DNA from: Pseudomonadota bacterium
Lineage (GTDB): Bacteria; Cyanobacteriota; Vampirovibrionia; Obscuribacterales; Obscuribacteraceae
Assembly (NCBI GenBank): GCA_021325555.1
Contig: JAJPGY010000034.1
Coordinates: 148,266 to 212,265 of the forward strand
Length of the DNA: 64,000 bases
Reading direction: 5' to 3'
Shown here: positions 53,544 to 62,424 of the stretch, piece by piece
How positions within the stretch are numbered: position 1 is the first letter of the stretch
How the letters are laid out: the number at the start of each line of letters is the position of its first letter
Position numbers and translations under genes: made by a program
The notes under the pieces: generated by a model
Database searches by the model: none
What the model saw: only the letters and a program-made list of their open reading frames with translations
What the model was told of the DNA's origin: nothing

Positions 53544-56132
53544 TTATGCCAGCGCTCCTGCCAGATTCTTCGACTCTCGCCCCCTGAAGAGTACGGCCAC
53601 GTGCAGCTTCTCGAGATGCTGATCGATCGTCCTGCCGCCCTGCTTGACCTTGTGTGCGGCGAAAAACTGCCTGACCTCCTCCTCAAGCTTTTCCGACACG
53701 AGATTGGTCACGCCCTCGCACATGCGGGGAATGGAATTCTCCGGGAAGAGGCGCACCATCTTATCCCAGTTCTTCTTGAAGAACTCCCAGGCCGTCTCTC
53801 TCCCGTAAGGATTGGCGAGAACGGATTGCACCAGATACGGTGCGTTCTGCGTCCGTACCTCCCCGTTCAACGTGCGCTCCAGCGTCTGTTTCAGCAGCTC
53901 GGCAGAGCGGAAGCTGGCCAGCGAGAACAGGTAGCGCTGCTCTTCCTGCGGAGTTTTTGCGGAGCGGAACTCCTGGAGGAACTCGTCGTACTGCCGGGCA
54001 TCGCCGGCGACGGCCAGAATCGAGACCAGCGCCGGCACCAGGTTCGGGTCGACGGCTTTCCTGTCCTGCTTGTATCTGGCGTATAGCTCCCGGGCTTGCT
54101 TCTGCACGGCCTCGTCGTTGCCGAGCGTCCCCAGTGCCCCGGCGATCATTGCCCGCAACTGCCCCGTGAGCTCGTCCTCCCCCGGTCCGGGCGCCCAGCC
54201 CAGGCGCTCCATCTGTTTGGAAAGCAGGCGGCGGGTGAATTTCTCCAGCGCAGGCCGCGTCCCGGCCTCGACGATCTTGTTGAGATAGTGCATTGAGCCT
54301 ATGAGAATCGCCCACACGTTCTTGTCGGTCTCTTCCTGGAACATCCCGGCCATGCTCAGGTATTCCGTAAGCGGTACCTGTCCGGCCACCGTCGCCGCCC
54401 AGGTGTCGGCGACCAGGTTGAACCTCTCGATGGCGCTCAACTCCTGGCGCAGGTTCGCGGCGAGCCTCTCCTGCAGGTCGCGCGAGTAGCGGACGCGGTA
54501 GAAGCCGTGACCGCCCTCGTTGACCACGATCCACTCGATTTCCCCGCCGAGATCGAGGTGCAGCTCCGGCTTGTCGAGAAGCAGCTTCTTGCGGATGACG
54601 CCGCTCGCCGATTTCGCCCGCAGCATGACCGGCACCTGGAAAAGCTGTTCGGCTTTCGCCCCTTCCGCGAGGTACAAAAAGCGCTCCTGCGACAGGTTAA
54701 CCCCGGTGCCCTTATCATCCAGCTCGACGCTAACCAGCGGGTGCCCTTCCTGGAAGATCCAGGAATCCATCATCTGCCGGACCGGCTGCCGCGATGACTC
54801 CTCGATGGCGTCCCAGAGATCCGTGGTCTCCGCGTTGGCGTAACTGTGCTTCGCCAGATAGAGCGCAATTCCCCTGCGGAACTCCTCCGGGCCCAGATAT
54901 TGCTCCAGCATGCGCAATACGGATGCGCCCTTCTCGTACGTGAGCACGTCGAACATGGCGCCGGCTTCGTCCGGATGCCGCACCGGGAACTCGATGGCGC
55001 GCGTGCTGCGCAGCCCGTCGGTGGAGAAGGCGGCCGCGCGAGATACCCCGAAGGTGTCCCAGCGTTTCCACTCCGGCTTCCAGGCGTCGACGGCCAGCAT
55101 CTCCATGAAGGTGGCAAACGCCTCGTTGAGCCACAGGCCGTTCCACCACTTCATGGTCACCAGGTCTCCGAACCACATGTGCGCGAGCTCGTGCGCCACC
55201 ACGTCGGCGATTCGCTCGCGCTCGGCATGAGAAGCTGCTTTGTCGTCGACGAGCAGCGCGTTCTCGCGAAAGGTGACCGCTCCCAGGTTCTCCATCGCTC
55301 CGGAGGCGAAATCGGGAATGGCAATCAGATCCAGCTTGTCGCCCGGGTAAGCGATGCCGTAATACCGGGAGAAGAAGCGGAGTGAGGCGACAGCCGCCTC
55401 CACCGCGAAGGCGGCCAGATGTTTCTTCCCCGGTACCGACCACACCCGCACCGGGATCTTGTCCACCATGACGGGGTCCGTCCCCTCGAACTCGCCGACG
55501 ATGAAGGCGACCAGATAGGTGGACATCTTCATGGTCTCATGGAAAGTGACGGCCTTCTTCTTCGTTCCCGCAACCGGGCTTTCGGACTCCACTCCGGCGT
55601 TGGATATGGCTGTCAGGTGCTCGTCGACAACCAGGGTGACCTTGAAAACAGCCTTGTAATCCGGCTCGTCCCAGCACGGAAAGGCGCGGCGGGCGTCGGT
55701 CGCTTCGAATTGCGTGGCGGCGATCACCTTTTGCTCGCCTTTCTCGTCCTTGAAGGTGCTGCGATAGAAGCCGTGCAGCTTGTCATTCAGGGTCCCGGTG
55801 AAGTCCAGATGCAGCTTCCAGGCACCGGGCTCGATGGCCCGGGGAAACTTGAGGACGGCCCGCTCGTTGCCCTGGTCATACGAGACTTCAGCCTCGACCT
55901 TCATTTTTTTGCCGTTCGAGACGCAGGCGTGCTTAATGTTCAGCTCGGCCGCGTTGAGAACTATTTCCGGGACAGGCTCCCTGACCGCGATCCGCACGGT
56001 CTCCTCCCCCGAGAACACGAATTTCTCCAGATCGGGGGTCAGCTTTATCTCGTAGTGCTCCGGCGCGACCGTCGCCGGCAGCCGGTAGTCATGCTTCTCG
56101 CGTTCGGCCAATGCAGCAGTATCGTTGGACAT
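53544..56132 (-). CDS. M1-family zinc aminopeptidase
   Basis: 862 residues. Zinc site H-E-x2-H with downstream Glu in VVAHELAHMWFGDLVTMKWW and LWLNEAFATFMEM; exopeptidase motif GAMENLGAVTFRE. The N-terminal beta-saddle (YRLPATVAPEHYEIKLTPDL) and the C-terminal ERAP1-like alpha domain are present, making it closer to the ERAP/tricorn-factor branch than to E. coli PepN. ATG 56132 has GGAGG 6 bases upstream; the frame extends nine codons further. No signal peptide, so cytoplasmic. It removes N-terminal residues from peptides. Confidence 0.93.
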   Translation of the reverse strand: MSNDTAALAEREKHDYRLPATVAPEHYEIKLTPDLEKFVFSGEETVRIAVREPVPEIVLNAAELNIKHACVSNGKKMKVEAEVSYDQGNERAVLKFPRAIEPGAWKLHLDFTGTLNDKLHGFYRSTFKDEKGEQKVIAATQFEATDARRAFPCWDEPDYKAVFKVTLVVDEHLTAISNAGVESESPVAGTKKKAVTFHETMKMSTYLVAFIVGEFEGTDPVMVDKIPVRVWSVPGKKHLAAFAVEAAVASLRFFSRYYGIAYPGDKLDLIAIPDFASGAMENLGAVTFRENALLVDDKAASHAERERIADVVAHELAHMWFGDLVTMKWWNGLWLNEAFATFMEMLAVDAWKPEWKRWDTFGVSRAAAFSTDGLRSTRAIEFPVRHPDEAGAMFDVLTYEKGASVLRMLEQYLGPEEFRRGIALYLAKHSYANAETTDLWDAIEESSRQPVRQMMDSWIFQEGHPLVSVELDDKGTGVNLSQERFLYLAEGAKAEQLFQVPVMLRAKSASGVIRKKLLLDKPELHLDLGGEIEWIVVNEGGHGFYRVRYSRDLQERLAANLRQELSAIERFNLVADTWAATVAGQVPLTEYLSMAGMFQEETDKNVWAILIGSMHYLNKIVEAGTRPALEKFTRRLLSKQMERLGWAPGPGEDELTGQLRAMIAGALGTLGNDEAVQKQARELYARYKQDRKAVDPNLVPALVSILAVAGDARQYDEFLQEFRSAKTPQEEQRYLFSLASFRSAELLKQTLERTLNGEVRTQNAPYLVQSVLANPYGRETAWEFFKKNWDKMVRLFPENSIPRMCEGVTNLVSEKLEEEVRQFFAAHKVKQGGRTIDQHLEKLHVAVLFRGRESKNLAGALA

Positions 56133-56272
56133 CGCAGCCTCCGCCCCCTTGTCGTGCACCTGATATGAATGATTGACAGATTATCATATTGCCCTGTCCC
56201 GGACGTTAAGCCCGGTAGAATGTATCTCACGGTAATTGAAGTTGCTCAGCGAGTGCAGGAGGGTTGACTCCG
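56133..56272. promoter_or_regulatory. Divergent promoter region, aminopeptidase / transketolase
   Basis: An AT-rich stretch around 56173-56190 includes TTGACA (plus strand, 56173-56178) and TATGATAAT on the minus strand, a fair -10 for the aminopeptidase. TAGAAT (56216-56221) could be a -10 for transketolase, but no -35 fits it well. AGGAGGG stands before ATG 56273. Confidence 0.4.
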
Positions 56273-58123
56273 ATGGTTGAAGCTCAAGTGGCACCGGCCC
56301 AGACCTTGCGTCAACTGGGGCAGCAGCTGCGCGTGGACAGCATACGTTGCACGACGGCAGCCGGCTCCGGTCACCCGACCTCTTCGATGTCGGCGGCGGA
56401 TCTGATGGCTGTTCTTATCGGCAAGTATTTGAGGTACGACTTCGAGGACCCCAGGAATCCCAACAACGACCGGCTCGTCTTCTCCAAAGGTCATGCCAGC
56501 CCGCTTCTCTATTCGATCTACAAAGCAGCCGGCGCCATTACCGACGAGGAGCTCCTGACGCTGCGCCAGTTCGGCAGCCGGCTCGAAGGGCATCCGGTGC
56601 CGGTCGTCCTCCCCTGGGTCGACGTGGCCACAGGCTCCCTCGGGCAGGGACTTCCCTGCGCTGTTGGTATGGCGATCAACGGCAAGTACCTGGACAAGCT
56701 GCCTTACCGGGTCTGGGTGCTGCACGGCGACAGCGAGACGGCCGAAGGCTCGGTCTGGGAGTCCTTCGAGCTGGCCTGGCATTACCAGCTGGACAATTTG
56801 ATCGTTGTTCTTGACATGAACAGGCTCGGGCAGCGCGGCGAAACCATGCTGGGCTGGCACTCGGAGGTCTATGCCGCCCGCGCGCGCGCCTTCGGGTGGA
56901 ATGCGATCGAGATCGACGGCCACAACCTCGATCAGATCGACGCCGCCTACGCGCAGGCGGTCGAGCACACCGGGGAGCCGACGTTGATCATCGCCAGGAC
57001 GGAGAAAGGGCACGGCGTATCGCTTGTTGCCAACAAGAACGGCTGGCATGGCAAGGCGCTCAGCAAGGAGCAGGCGGAAGAGGCGATCAAGGAGCTCGGC
57101 GGCCTGAGCAACATCGTCGTCAAGGTCGCCAAGCCGGCTGATCAAGAGCCGGCGCAGTGGCCGGGCTCGGGCAAGTTAGAGTGCCCGACCTACGACGCGC
57201 CGGCGGCCACCCGCGAGGCTTACGGGGACGCGCTCAAGGCCCTGGGCGCCGCCCGCGGGGATGTGGTGGTGCTGGACGGCGAGGTGAGCAACTCTACTTT
57301 TGCCGAGAGATTTGCCCACGCTTTTCCCGAGCGCTTCTTCGAGATGTACATCGCCGAGCAGCAGATGGTGGGCTCGGCCGTGGGCATCGCCTCGCGCGGC
57401 AAGATCGTGTTCGCCTCCACCTTCGCCGCCTTTCTGACGCGCGCCTACGATTTCATTCGCATGGCGGCGATCTCGCGCGCCAACATCCGCCTGTGCGGCT
57501 CCCACGCCGGTGTATCCATCGGCGCCGACGGACCCTCGCAGATGGCCCTCGAGGATCTGGCCATGATGCGCGCGGTCTTCGGCAGCACCGTGCTCTACCC
57601 GTCGGACGCGGTCTCGGCTGCGGCCCTGGTGGAGGAGATGGCCGGCCTCACCGGCATCTCCTACGTGCGCACCACCCGCGAGAAGACGCCCGTCATCTAC
57701 AAGAGCGGCGAGAAGTTTCCCGTCGGCGGCAGCAAGGTGCTGCGCGAGTCGAGCAAAGACGCCTGCACCGTGATCGCCGCCGGCATCACGCTGCACGAGA
57801 CGCTGAAAGCTTACGAGCAGCTGAAGTCCGCCGGCGTCAACATCCGGGTCATCGACCTTTACTCGGTGAAACCGATCGACAAGGCGACGCTGGCCAGAGC
57901 CGCGCGCGAGACCGGAACGCTCGTCGTGGTGGAGGACCACTGGTTCGAAGGCGGCATGGGTGATGCCGTGCTCGACGCCTTGACGGACTCCGGCACGGCG
58001 CTGCCGAAGGTGGTCAAACTAGCGGTGCGCTCGATGCCCGGTTCCGGCACGCCGGACGAGCTCCTCGATGCCGCCGGGATCAGCGCCCGTCACATCGTCG
58101 AAGCTGTGAAGCGCCTCAAATAG
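56273..58123 (+). CDS. tkt: Transketolase
   Basis: 616 residues in one chain, of the shorter animal/actinobacterial type. Thiamine diphosphate site: VLHGDSETAEGSVWESFELA with later VLDMNRLGQ; TAAGSGHPTSSMSAADLMA near the start; catalytic GSLGQGLPCAVGMA; pyrimidine domain FEMYIAEQQMVGSAVGIASR with the activating Glu. It moves two-carbon ketol units between sugar phosphates in the pentose phosphate pathway. ATG 56273 fits the AGGAGG spacing better than TTG 56264. It is convergent with the next gene, 10 bases away. Confidence 0.95.
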   Translation: MVEAQVAPAQTLRQLGQQLRVDSIRCTTAAGSGHPTSSMSAADLMAVLIGKYLRYDFEDPRNPNNDRLVFSKGHASPLLYSIYKAAGAITDEELLTLRQFGSRLEGHPVPVVLPWVDVATGSLGQGLPCAVGMAINGKYLDKLPYRVWVLHGDSETAEGSVWESFELAWHYQLDNLIVVLDMNRLGQRGETMLGWHSEVYAARARAFGWNAIEIDGHNLDQIDAAYAQAVEHTGEPTLIIARTEKGHGVSLVANKNGWHGKALSKEQAEEAIKELGGLSNIVVKVAKPADQEPAQWPGSGKLECPTYDAPAATREAYGDALKALGAARGDVVVLDGEVSNSTFAERFAHAFPERFFEMYIAEQQMVGSAVGIASRGKIVFASTFAAFLTRAYDFIRMAAISRANIRLCGSHAGVSIGADGPSQMALEDLAMMRAVFGSTVLYPSDAVSAAALVEEMAGLTGISYVRTTREKTPVIYKSGEKFPVGGSKVLRESSKDACTVIAAGITLHETLKAYEQLKSAGVNIRVIDLYSVKPIDKATLARAARETGTLVVVEDHWFEGGMGDAVLDALTDSGTALPKVVKLAVRSMPGSGTPDELLDAAGISARHIVEAVKRLK

Positions 58124-58133
58124 CCGGCCTCGG

Positions 58134-58778
58134 CTACTTCCAGACGATCGATTTGAAGGCGTCCCTGGCTTCCTTCAGGTGAAGGACATACCGGTTTTTC
58201 GGCGCCTGATAATAGATCTCCTGCACCACGGCGCCCGTGCCGTCGCAGTCCGCGTAGAGCGCCTCCGTGTCGACCTGCTTTTCGTTGAAACGTCCCTCGA
58301 CCACCAGCACCCTCCTGCCGTTTATCAGCTGCGTGGAGGCGGCGATCATGGAGAACTCCCCGGCGTCGTCCTTGTTGCGCATGATCTCGGCGACGGATCT
58401 GATCTCGGAGGGAGTCAGCACATGACAGGGCTTGGCCAGCAGGTTGCGGAAGGCTGCGCTGGCGGCCTGGCTGGCGCGTTGACCGCGGTAGTAGAAGCAA
58501 AGCTTCACGTCCGCATCGCTGCCGGCATGGTACTCCTTGAAAAAAGCGCTGGCCGGCAGGGGCGTGGGCTGTCCCTCCTGCCATGTCGCGGGCAGGGACA
58601 TCCGCTCGACCTGTCCGATATCACCTATGGCCAGCATGTTCTTTCCGGCTGATGAGCCTGGTTTCGGCTCCTCCAAGAGGCTCTGGAAAAACCTGTCGTC
58701 GGATTCCCCGGCCGCCTTCTTGTGAGCGTCGGCGACAACGTACAGTTTTATCGGTCTTGGCATGTCCATGGGGCTCAT
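58134..58778 (-). CDS. Hypothetical protein
   Basis: About 214 residues from ATG 58778 (GAGGAAA upstream); ATG 58796 and GTG 58802 are also in frame. Mixed alpha/beta: IKLYVVADAHKKAAGE, ASAFFKEYHAGSDADVKLCF, CHVLTPSEIRSVAEIMRNK, INGRRVLVVEGRFN and EIYYQAPKNRYVLHLKEARD. No signal peptide or membrane segment. Not a family that I recognise. It lies 63 bases downstream of the LysM gene on the same strand and may be its partner. Confidence 0.6.
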   Translation of the reverse strand: MSPMDMPRPIKLYVVADAHKKAAGESDDRFFQSLLEEPKPGSSAGKNMLAIGDIGQVERMSLPATWQEGQPTPLPASAFFKEYHAGSDADVKLCFYYRGQRASQAASAAFRNLLAKPCHVLTPSEIRSVAEIMRNKDDAGEFSMIAASTQLINGRRVLVVEGRFNEKQVDTEALYADCDGTGAVVQEIYYQAPKNRYVLHLKEARDAFKSIVWK

Positions 58779-58841
58779 CTCATTTTCCTCTTCCATCGTC
58801 ACAGCTGTCCGGGGTTCGACCAGGGCTCAATTATCACCTGT

Positions 58842-61619
58842 TCAATGGGCCAGATCGTGCATGATCTGCTCCTTCAGTTCCTCCTTCTTTTTCTCCGGCA
58901 TCTCGTCGAGGATCTTCTTCAGCTCGGCAATCTCCTTGCAGTACTCCTCTTTCATGTCTTCATCGTACTTGCCGTCCTTGATATCCTTGTCCCGCTGCTT
59001 CTTGAGGTCGGTAAACTCCCAGCCGACTTTGAGATCGTAGACGGCGTCGAGCAGGATCCCTGCCTGGTGCTCCTGTCTGAGCGCCTCCAGTCGCGCCGCG
59101 CCCGGCAGCCCGTGCGTCATGCGGTCGAGTTTCCTGAGCAGGCGCTTCTTCTCTTCCGGATCGGCCGGCACATTGTCCTTCAGGTGCCTGCCGATCTCCT
59201 TGATGCGCTCGTTGAGCTGCTTTGCGTACTCCTGCTCTGAGATCTCGTCGTTCTGCCGTTCCAGCCTCAGAAGGTCGAGCTCTTTGTAGTCATCGACGAT
59301 GCCCTTCTTTCGGTTGTATTCGACGTCTTTCTTGAGATCCGGTATCTCTTCTTTCGGGTCACGCATGGCGTGGAAGAGATCGTGAACGGAGACCATGCTG
59401 CCGTCGGTGTCGTGGTCAACTCTGGATCCCCACTGGTTGTCCAACTTGACCATGGCAGGCGGGCCGGCATCGTAATCCTGAATGGTGACCACGTGCCAGC
59501 CGCCCGAACCGCCGGCGGCGCCGTTGCCCGAGTCGGTCCAGAAAGGCTCGTTGCCCGAGTGCACCTTTACCACAATCGGCAGCTCGCCGTGCTCTTTGGC
59601 GTAGGCAAGCTTGTCCTGAAGCTGCTTTTCGGTCTCGACCTCCTGGACGGCGCCCTTGTCGCCGTCGCCGCCGTAGCGGATGAACCAGTCGGCCTTGTCG
59701 CCTGAGATCTGGTTGCCGACATCAACTATCTCCTCATCGGCCAGTCCCGGCGCCCGGTAATTCTGGTCGTTATCCAACCCCAGGAACTTGGTCACCCGGC
59801 CGGCCTTTACCTCTTCGGGCGGATTTTTTGAGTAGTCATAGAGGCGCTCGCCGTCATCGGGCGGCGTGGCCGTGGGGTCCGGCTTGTGCTGCTCGTAGCG
59901 CAGGCTGCCGTTGCGCTGATAGTGAATGTTGACCGCCGTCACCTGGAAGATCTGGCTGGCGTAGCTGCGTTGCCCGTCCACGGGCGGGTTTTGCCGGGCG
60001 CCGTCGTAGGGGACCATGCTGACCTTGTCGATGGTAATCGTCTGACCGTCTTTCGTCTTGTACTCGCCGGTGGTGGCAACATCGACGACGAGCTGGGAAG
60101 CGTCCGCGGGGTCGCGCGTGTAGGTGCGGGACTCGACCGTGGTGACGTTGCAGGTCGGGTGGATCCCCTGGTCGATCGAGGTCGGGTTGGCGGCCTGGCT
60201 CATTATCTGCTCCGCGAGAATGGTGCGGCGGGCCTCGTCCACACCGGTCGCCGGATTGTCCCTGGCCTCCAGCAGTCGGGAGATGTTTCCATAAGTCTTC
60301 TCCACCTGCTCCTGGGCTTTTTTGTGAGCGTCATCCGGGCTGAGACCTTCTTTCTCGTAAGTCTCCTCCATCTGCTTCAGGCGGTCGTCGAAGCGGGCCA
60401 TGTCGGCCTTGAATTTGGCCAGCTCCTCGGGGTCGTGAATCTTCTGCTCGGCGAGCTTGTCGAGCTTGTCGCGCTCGTCTTTCACCTTATCGCCGTCCAT
60501 CTGCTCATGTGGCTTATCGCCTGGCCTCTCGCGCACCGCGATCTGCCCGTCCGCTCCTACCTTGATGTCGAAATTCTCGTCCGGACGGGTGCCCCAGTGG
60601 TGCTCGCTGTAGCCGCCGTCGGCCTCGGGCTTGCGCACGTAGCCCCGGCCGTCCGGATAGGTCACGCGCTCGCTGCCGTCGTCCCACCTCGTGTGCTCGT
60701 TGCCGGCCTTGTCCTTGCCCTGGCAGGAGCCATCGTCCTGAGGCGCGAGGTCGTAGTTGTCCTCATCGTGAGGACCCCAGTGGTGCTCGCTGTACCTGCC
60801 ATCGGCGCCCCGGTTGCGCGTGTAGCCGGTGCCGTTCTTGTTCTCTACCTTGGTGTTCCCGTCCGCGTACTGTGTGTACTTGTTGCCGTGGGAGTCGGTC
60901 TTCTCCAGGGTGCCGTCTGGTTTGAGGACCTGGTCATAGTTGTCCTGCGGCTTAGGCCCCCAATGGTGCTCGCTGTATCCGCCGGCGCCGCCCGGCTTCA
61001 TCTCCAGACCGGTGCCGTCCCGGTAGTCGACGCGCAGGCGGCCGTCTTTCCACCTGGTCTCCTTGTTGCCGTCGGCGTCCAGCGTCGAGTAGCCGCCATC
61101 GGCCGTGTGGCCTGGCAGCTGCAGTTTCTGCCCGTCGAGGATCAAATTGGGATTCTTCAGGTGGTTCTGTTTGGCGATCTCCTTCACGTACTGGTGGATC
61201 TCGGCCGGGCTGGCGTCCGGCCCTAACTGCCGTTGGGCGATCTTGGTCAGCGTGTCGCCGTTCCTGACCGTGTACTCCTGAGGATCGATGTCGCGATTGA
61301 TGGTCACCGCCGGTGCGCCGGGCCGGGCGCTGACGCGGGAGTCCGTCGTTCTGTCCGCCGGGCTGGTGCCACCATCGCCTTTGGTGGACGTGGCGTCGTG
61401 CACGCTGCTGTAAAGGTTGCCGCAGTCCAGGTCCAAAATGCTCGAGCCACCCGACCGTCCCGAATCATCGTGCTTAAGCGTTTTATCGACCAGCGCTTTC
61501 ATGTCGTCCCAGACGGACTTGAAAAGGACCGAGTGGCTGTCTTCGCTTTTATGGTCGCCTGCGTGTTCGAGGGGAGGGGCTGCCGCTGTGTCTGCTTGTT
61601 CGAGGGCCATCGAGCTCAT
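58842..61619 (-). CDS. LysM protein with SEHHWG repeats and papain-like triad
   Basis: 925 residues from ATG 61619 (CGGAG upstream). Residues 1-110 are low complexity. LysM spans about 114-169 (EYTVRNGDTLTKIAQRQLG ... LILDGQKLQLPG). Residues 175-365 hold three repeats of about 61 residues, each with Y-S-E-H-H-W-G (near 216, 277, 338) and DG-rich turns such as ADGNTKVENKNGTGY. A charged helical region follows. At 480-750 Cys490 (HPTCNVTTVE), His709 (GGWHVVTIQDYD) and Asn728 (LDNQWGS) have the order and context of a papain-like cysteine protease. The last 170 residues are a charged coiled coil. There is no signal peptide, so export would need another route. Cell-wall binding and proteolysis are inferred. 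Confidence 0.75.
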   Translation of the reverse strand: MSSMALEQADTAAAPPLEHAGDHKSEDSHSVLFKSVWDDMKALVDKTLKHDDSGRSGGSSILDLDCGNLYSSVHDATSTKGDGGTSPADRTTDSRVSARPGAPAVTINRDIDPQEYTVRNGDTLTKIAQRQLGPDASPAEIHQYVKEIAKQNHLKNPNLILDGQKLQLPGHTADGGYSTLDADGNKETRWKDGRLRVDYRDGTGLEMKPGGAGGYSEHHWGPKPQDNYDQVLKPDGTLEKTDSHGNKYTQYADGNTKVENKNGTGYTRNRGADGRYSEHHWGPHDEDNYDLAPQDDGSCQGKDKAGNEHTRWDDGSERVTYPDGRGYVRKPEADGGYSEHHWGTRPDENFDIKVGADGQIAVRERPGDKPHEQMDGDKVKDERDKLDKLAEQKIHDPEELAKFKADMARFDDRLKQMEETYEKEGLSPDDAHKKAQEQVEKTYGNISRLLEARDNPATGVDEARRTILAEQIMSQAANPTSIDQGIHPTCNVTTVESRTYTRDPADASQLVVDVATTGEYKTKDGQTITIDKVSMVPYDGARQNPPVDGQRSYASQIFQVTAVNIHYQRNGSLRYEQHKPDPTATPPDDGERLYDYSKNPPEEVKAGRVTKFLGLDNDQNYRAPGLADEEIVDVGNQISGDKADWFIRYGGDGDKGAVQEVETEKQLQDKLAYAKEHGELPIVVKVHSGNEPFWTDSGNGAAGGSGGWHVVTIQDYDAGPPAMVKLDNQWGSRVDHDTDGSMVSVHDLFHAMRDPKEEIPDLKKDVEYNRKKGIVDDYKELDLLRLERQNDEISEQEYAKQLNERIKEIGRHLKDNVPADPEEKKRLLRKLDRMTHGLPGAARLEALRQEHQAGILLDAVYDLKVGWEFTDLKKQRDKDIKDGKYDEDMKEEYCKEIAELKKILDEMPEKKKEELKEQIMHDLAH

Positions 61620-61718
61620 TTCTCCGATAGACAGGAAAACCAAGGACGGCGCACCCACCTGACCCTGCGCGTTCGTATTCAATTCTGGTAACCGTGTCGC
61701 CTTACACGTGCTCGACGG

Positions 61719-61742
61719 GCGCCCCTGAAAAATTAGGGGCGC
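61719..61742. repeat. Hairpin GCGCCCCT / AGGGGCGC
   Basis: Perfect eight-base arms (61719-61726, 61735-61742) around GAAAAATT, about 100 bases before the LysM start. It shares the AGGGGCGC core with the inverted repeat at 28707-28752. Confidence 0.55.
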
Positions 61743-61767
61743 GCGGTCGGAAAAGAATAAGCTGGCT

Positions 61768-62151
61768 TCACTGAGGTGCAGGGGTACTAAGCCGGGGAGT
61801 CTCGATAGGGCGCTGAAAGAGCCGCAGAGCGAGCAGGGGGCTTGATCCACGACGGCGTTGAGGGTGTGGTCCCCACCGAGCGCCGAGACTATCCAGGCCA
61901 GGTAAATGACGAATCACCGGACCGGCTTCAACCGTCACCTTTCCGACCGTGCCCAGCTCACGCGCGCGATAGAGCTGTCTGCCTTCAGAGGAGAGATAAC
62001 TTAGCGATGGATGATCACCGGTTGGCGGGTAGTTCAAGGAGGCAGGCACCTTGAATTCGACAATCTGGCCAGAAAGAGGTGAAGCCCGGATTTTAGAGAA
62101 CGCCTGTAATTGCCGTGGCTTGTTGTCACATTGGCTATTGAGCCCTTCAGA
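61768..62151 (-). pseudogene. Possible decayed coding sequence
   Basis: After a stop at about 62152 the frame is open for 128 codons with protein-like content (IRASPLSGQIVEFKVPASLN, LSYLSSEGRQLYRARELGTV) but no ATG; the first start is GTG 62049. Downstream the neighbouring frame looks more natural (FVIYLAWIVSALGGDHTLNA), hinting at a frameshift. No family recognised. It might be a gene fragment or chance. Confidence 0.3.
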
Positions 62152-62207
62152 CTAAACCTCTTATCGGCGCATGGCCGGGGGCAGGACGCTGGTGCCACTG
62201 TCTTCGG

Positions 62208-62399
62208 TCAATTCTTCGGAAGGTTGCCGTCCTGCGCGAAACCGCGATAGCTTTCGGGGTGCTCGATTTGCTCGAAGAGTCCCTTGAGGCGGCCCGGAAA
62301 TGATAATGTGGGTCTTCGCGGAATTGGGCGGGTAAACGTGTTGAATAGGGTTCCTCGATCCGTGGAGCCTATCCTGCCCGGAGCAACCACCAATCGCAT
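62208..62399 (-). CDS. Doubtful small ORF
   Basis: 63 codons from ATG 62399 with no clear ribosome binding site. The last 30 residues (LKGLFEQIEHPESYRGFAQD) look protein-like; the first half does not. It may be the tail of a lost gene. Confidence 0.22.
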   Translation of the reverse strand: MRLVVAPGRIGSTDRGTLFNTFTRPIPRRPTLSFPGRLKGLFEQIEHPESYRGFAQDGNLPKN

Positions 62400-62424
62400 A
62401 AGCTGTTAGACCCGAAAGAACAGC

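Noticed and set aside
59886..61226. 446-codon plus-strand frame in the LysM gene
   Set aside because: Val/Leu-rich antisense shadow of a repeat-containing gene.
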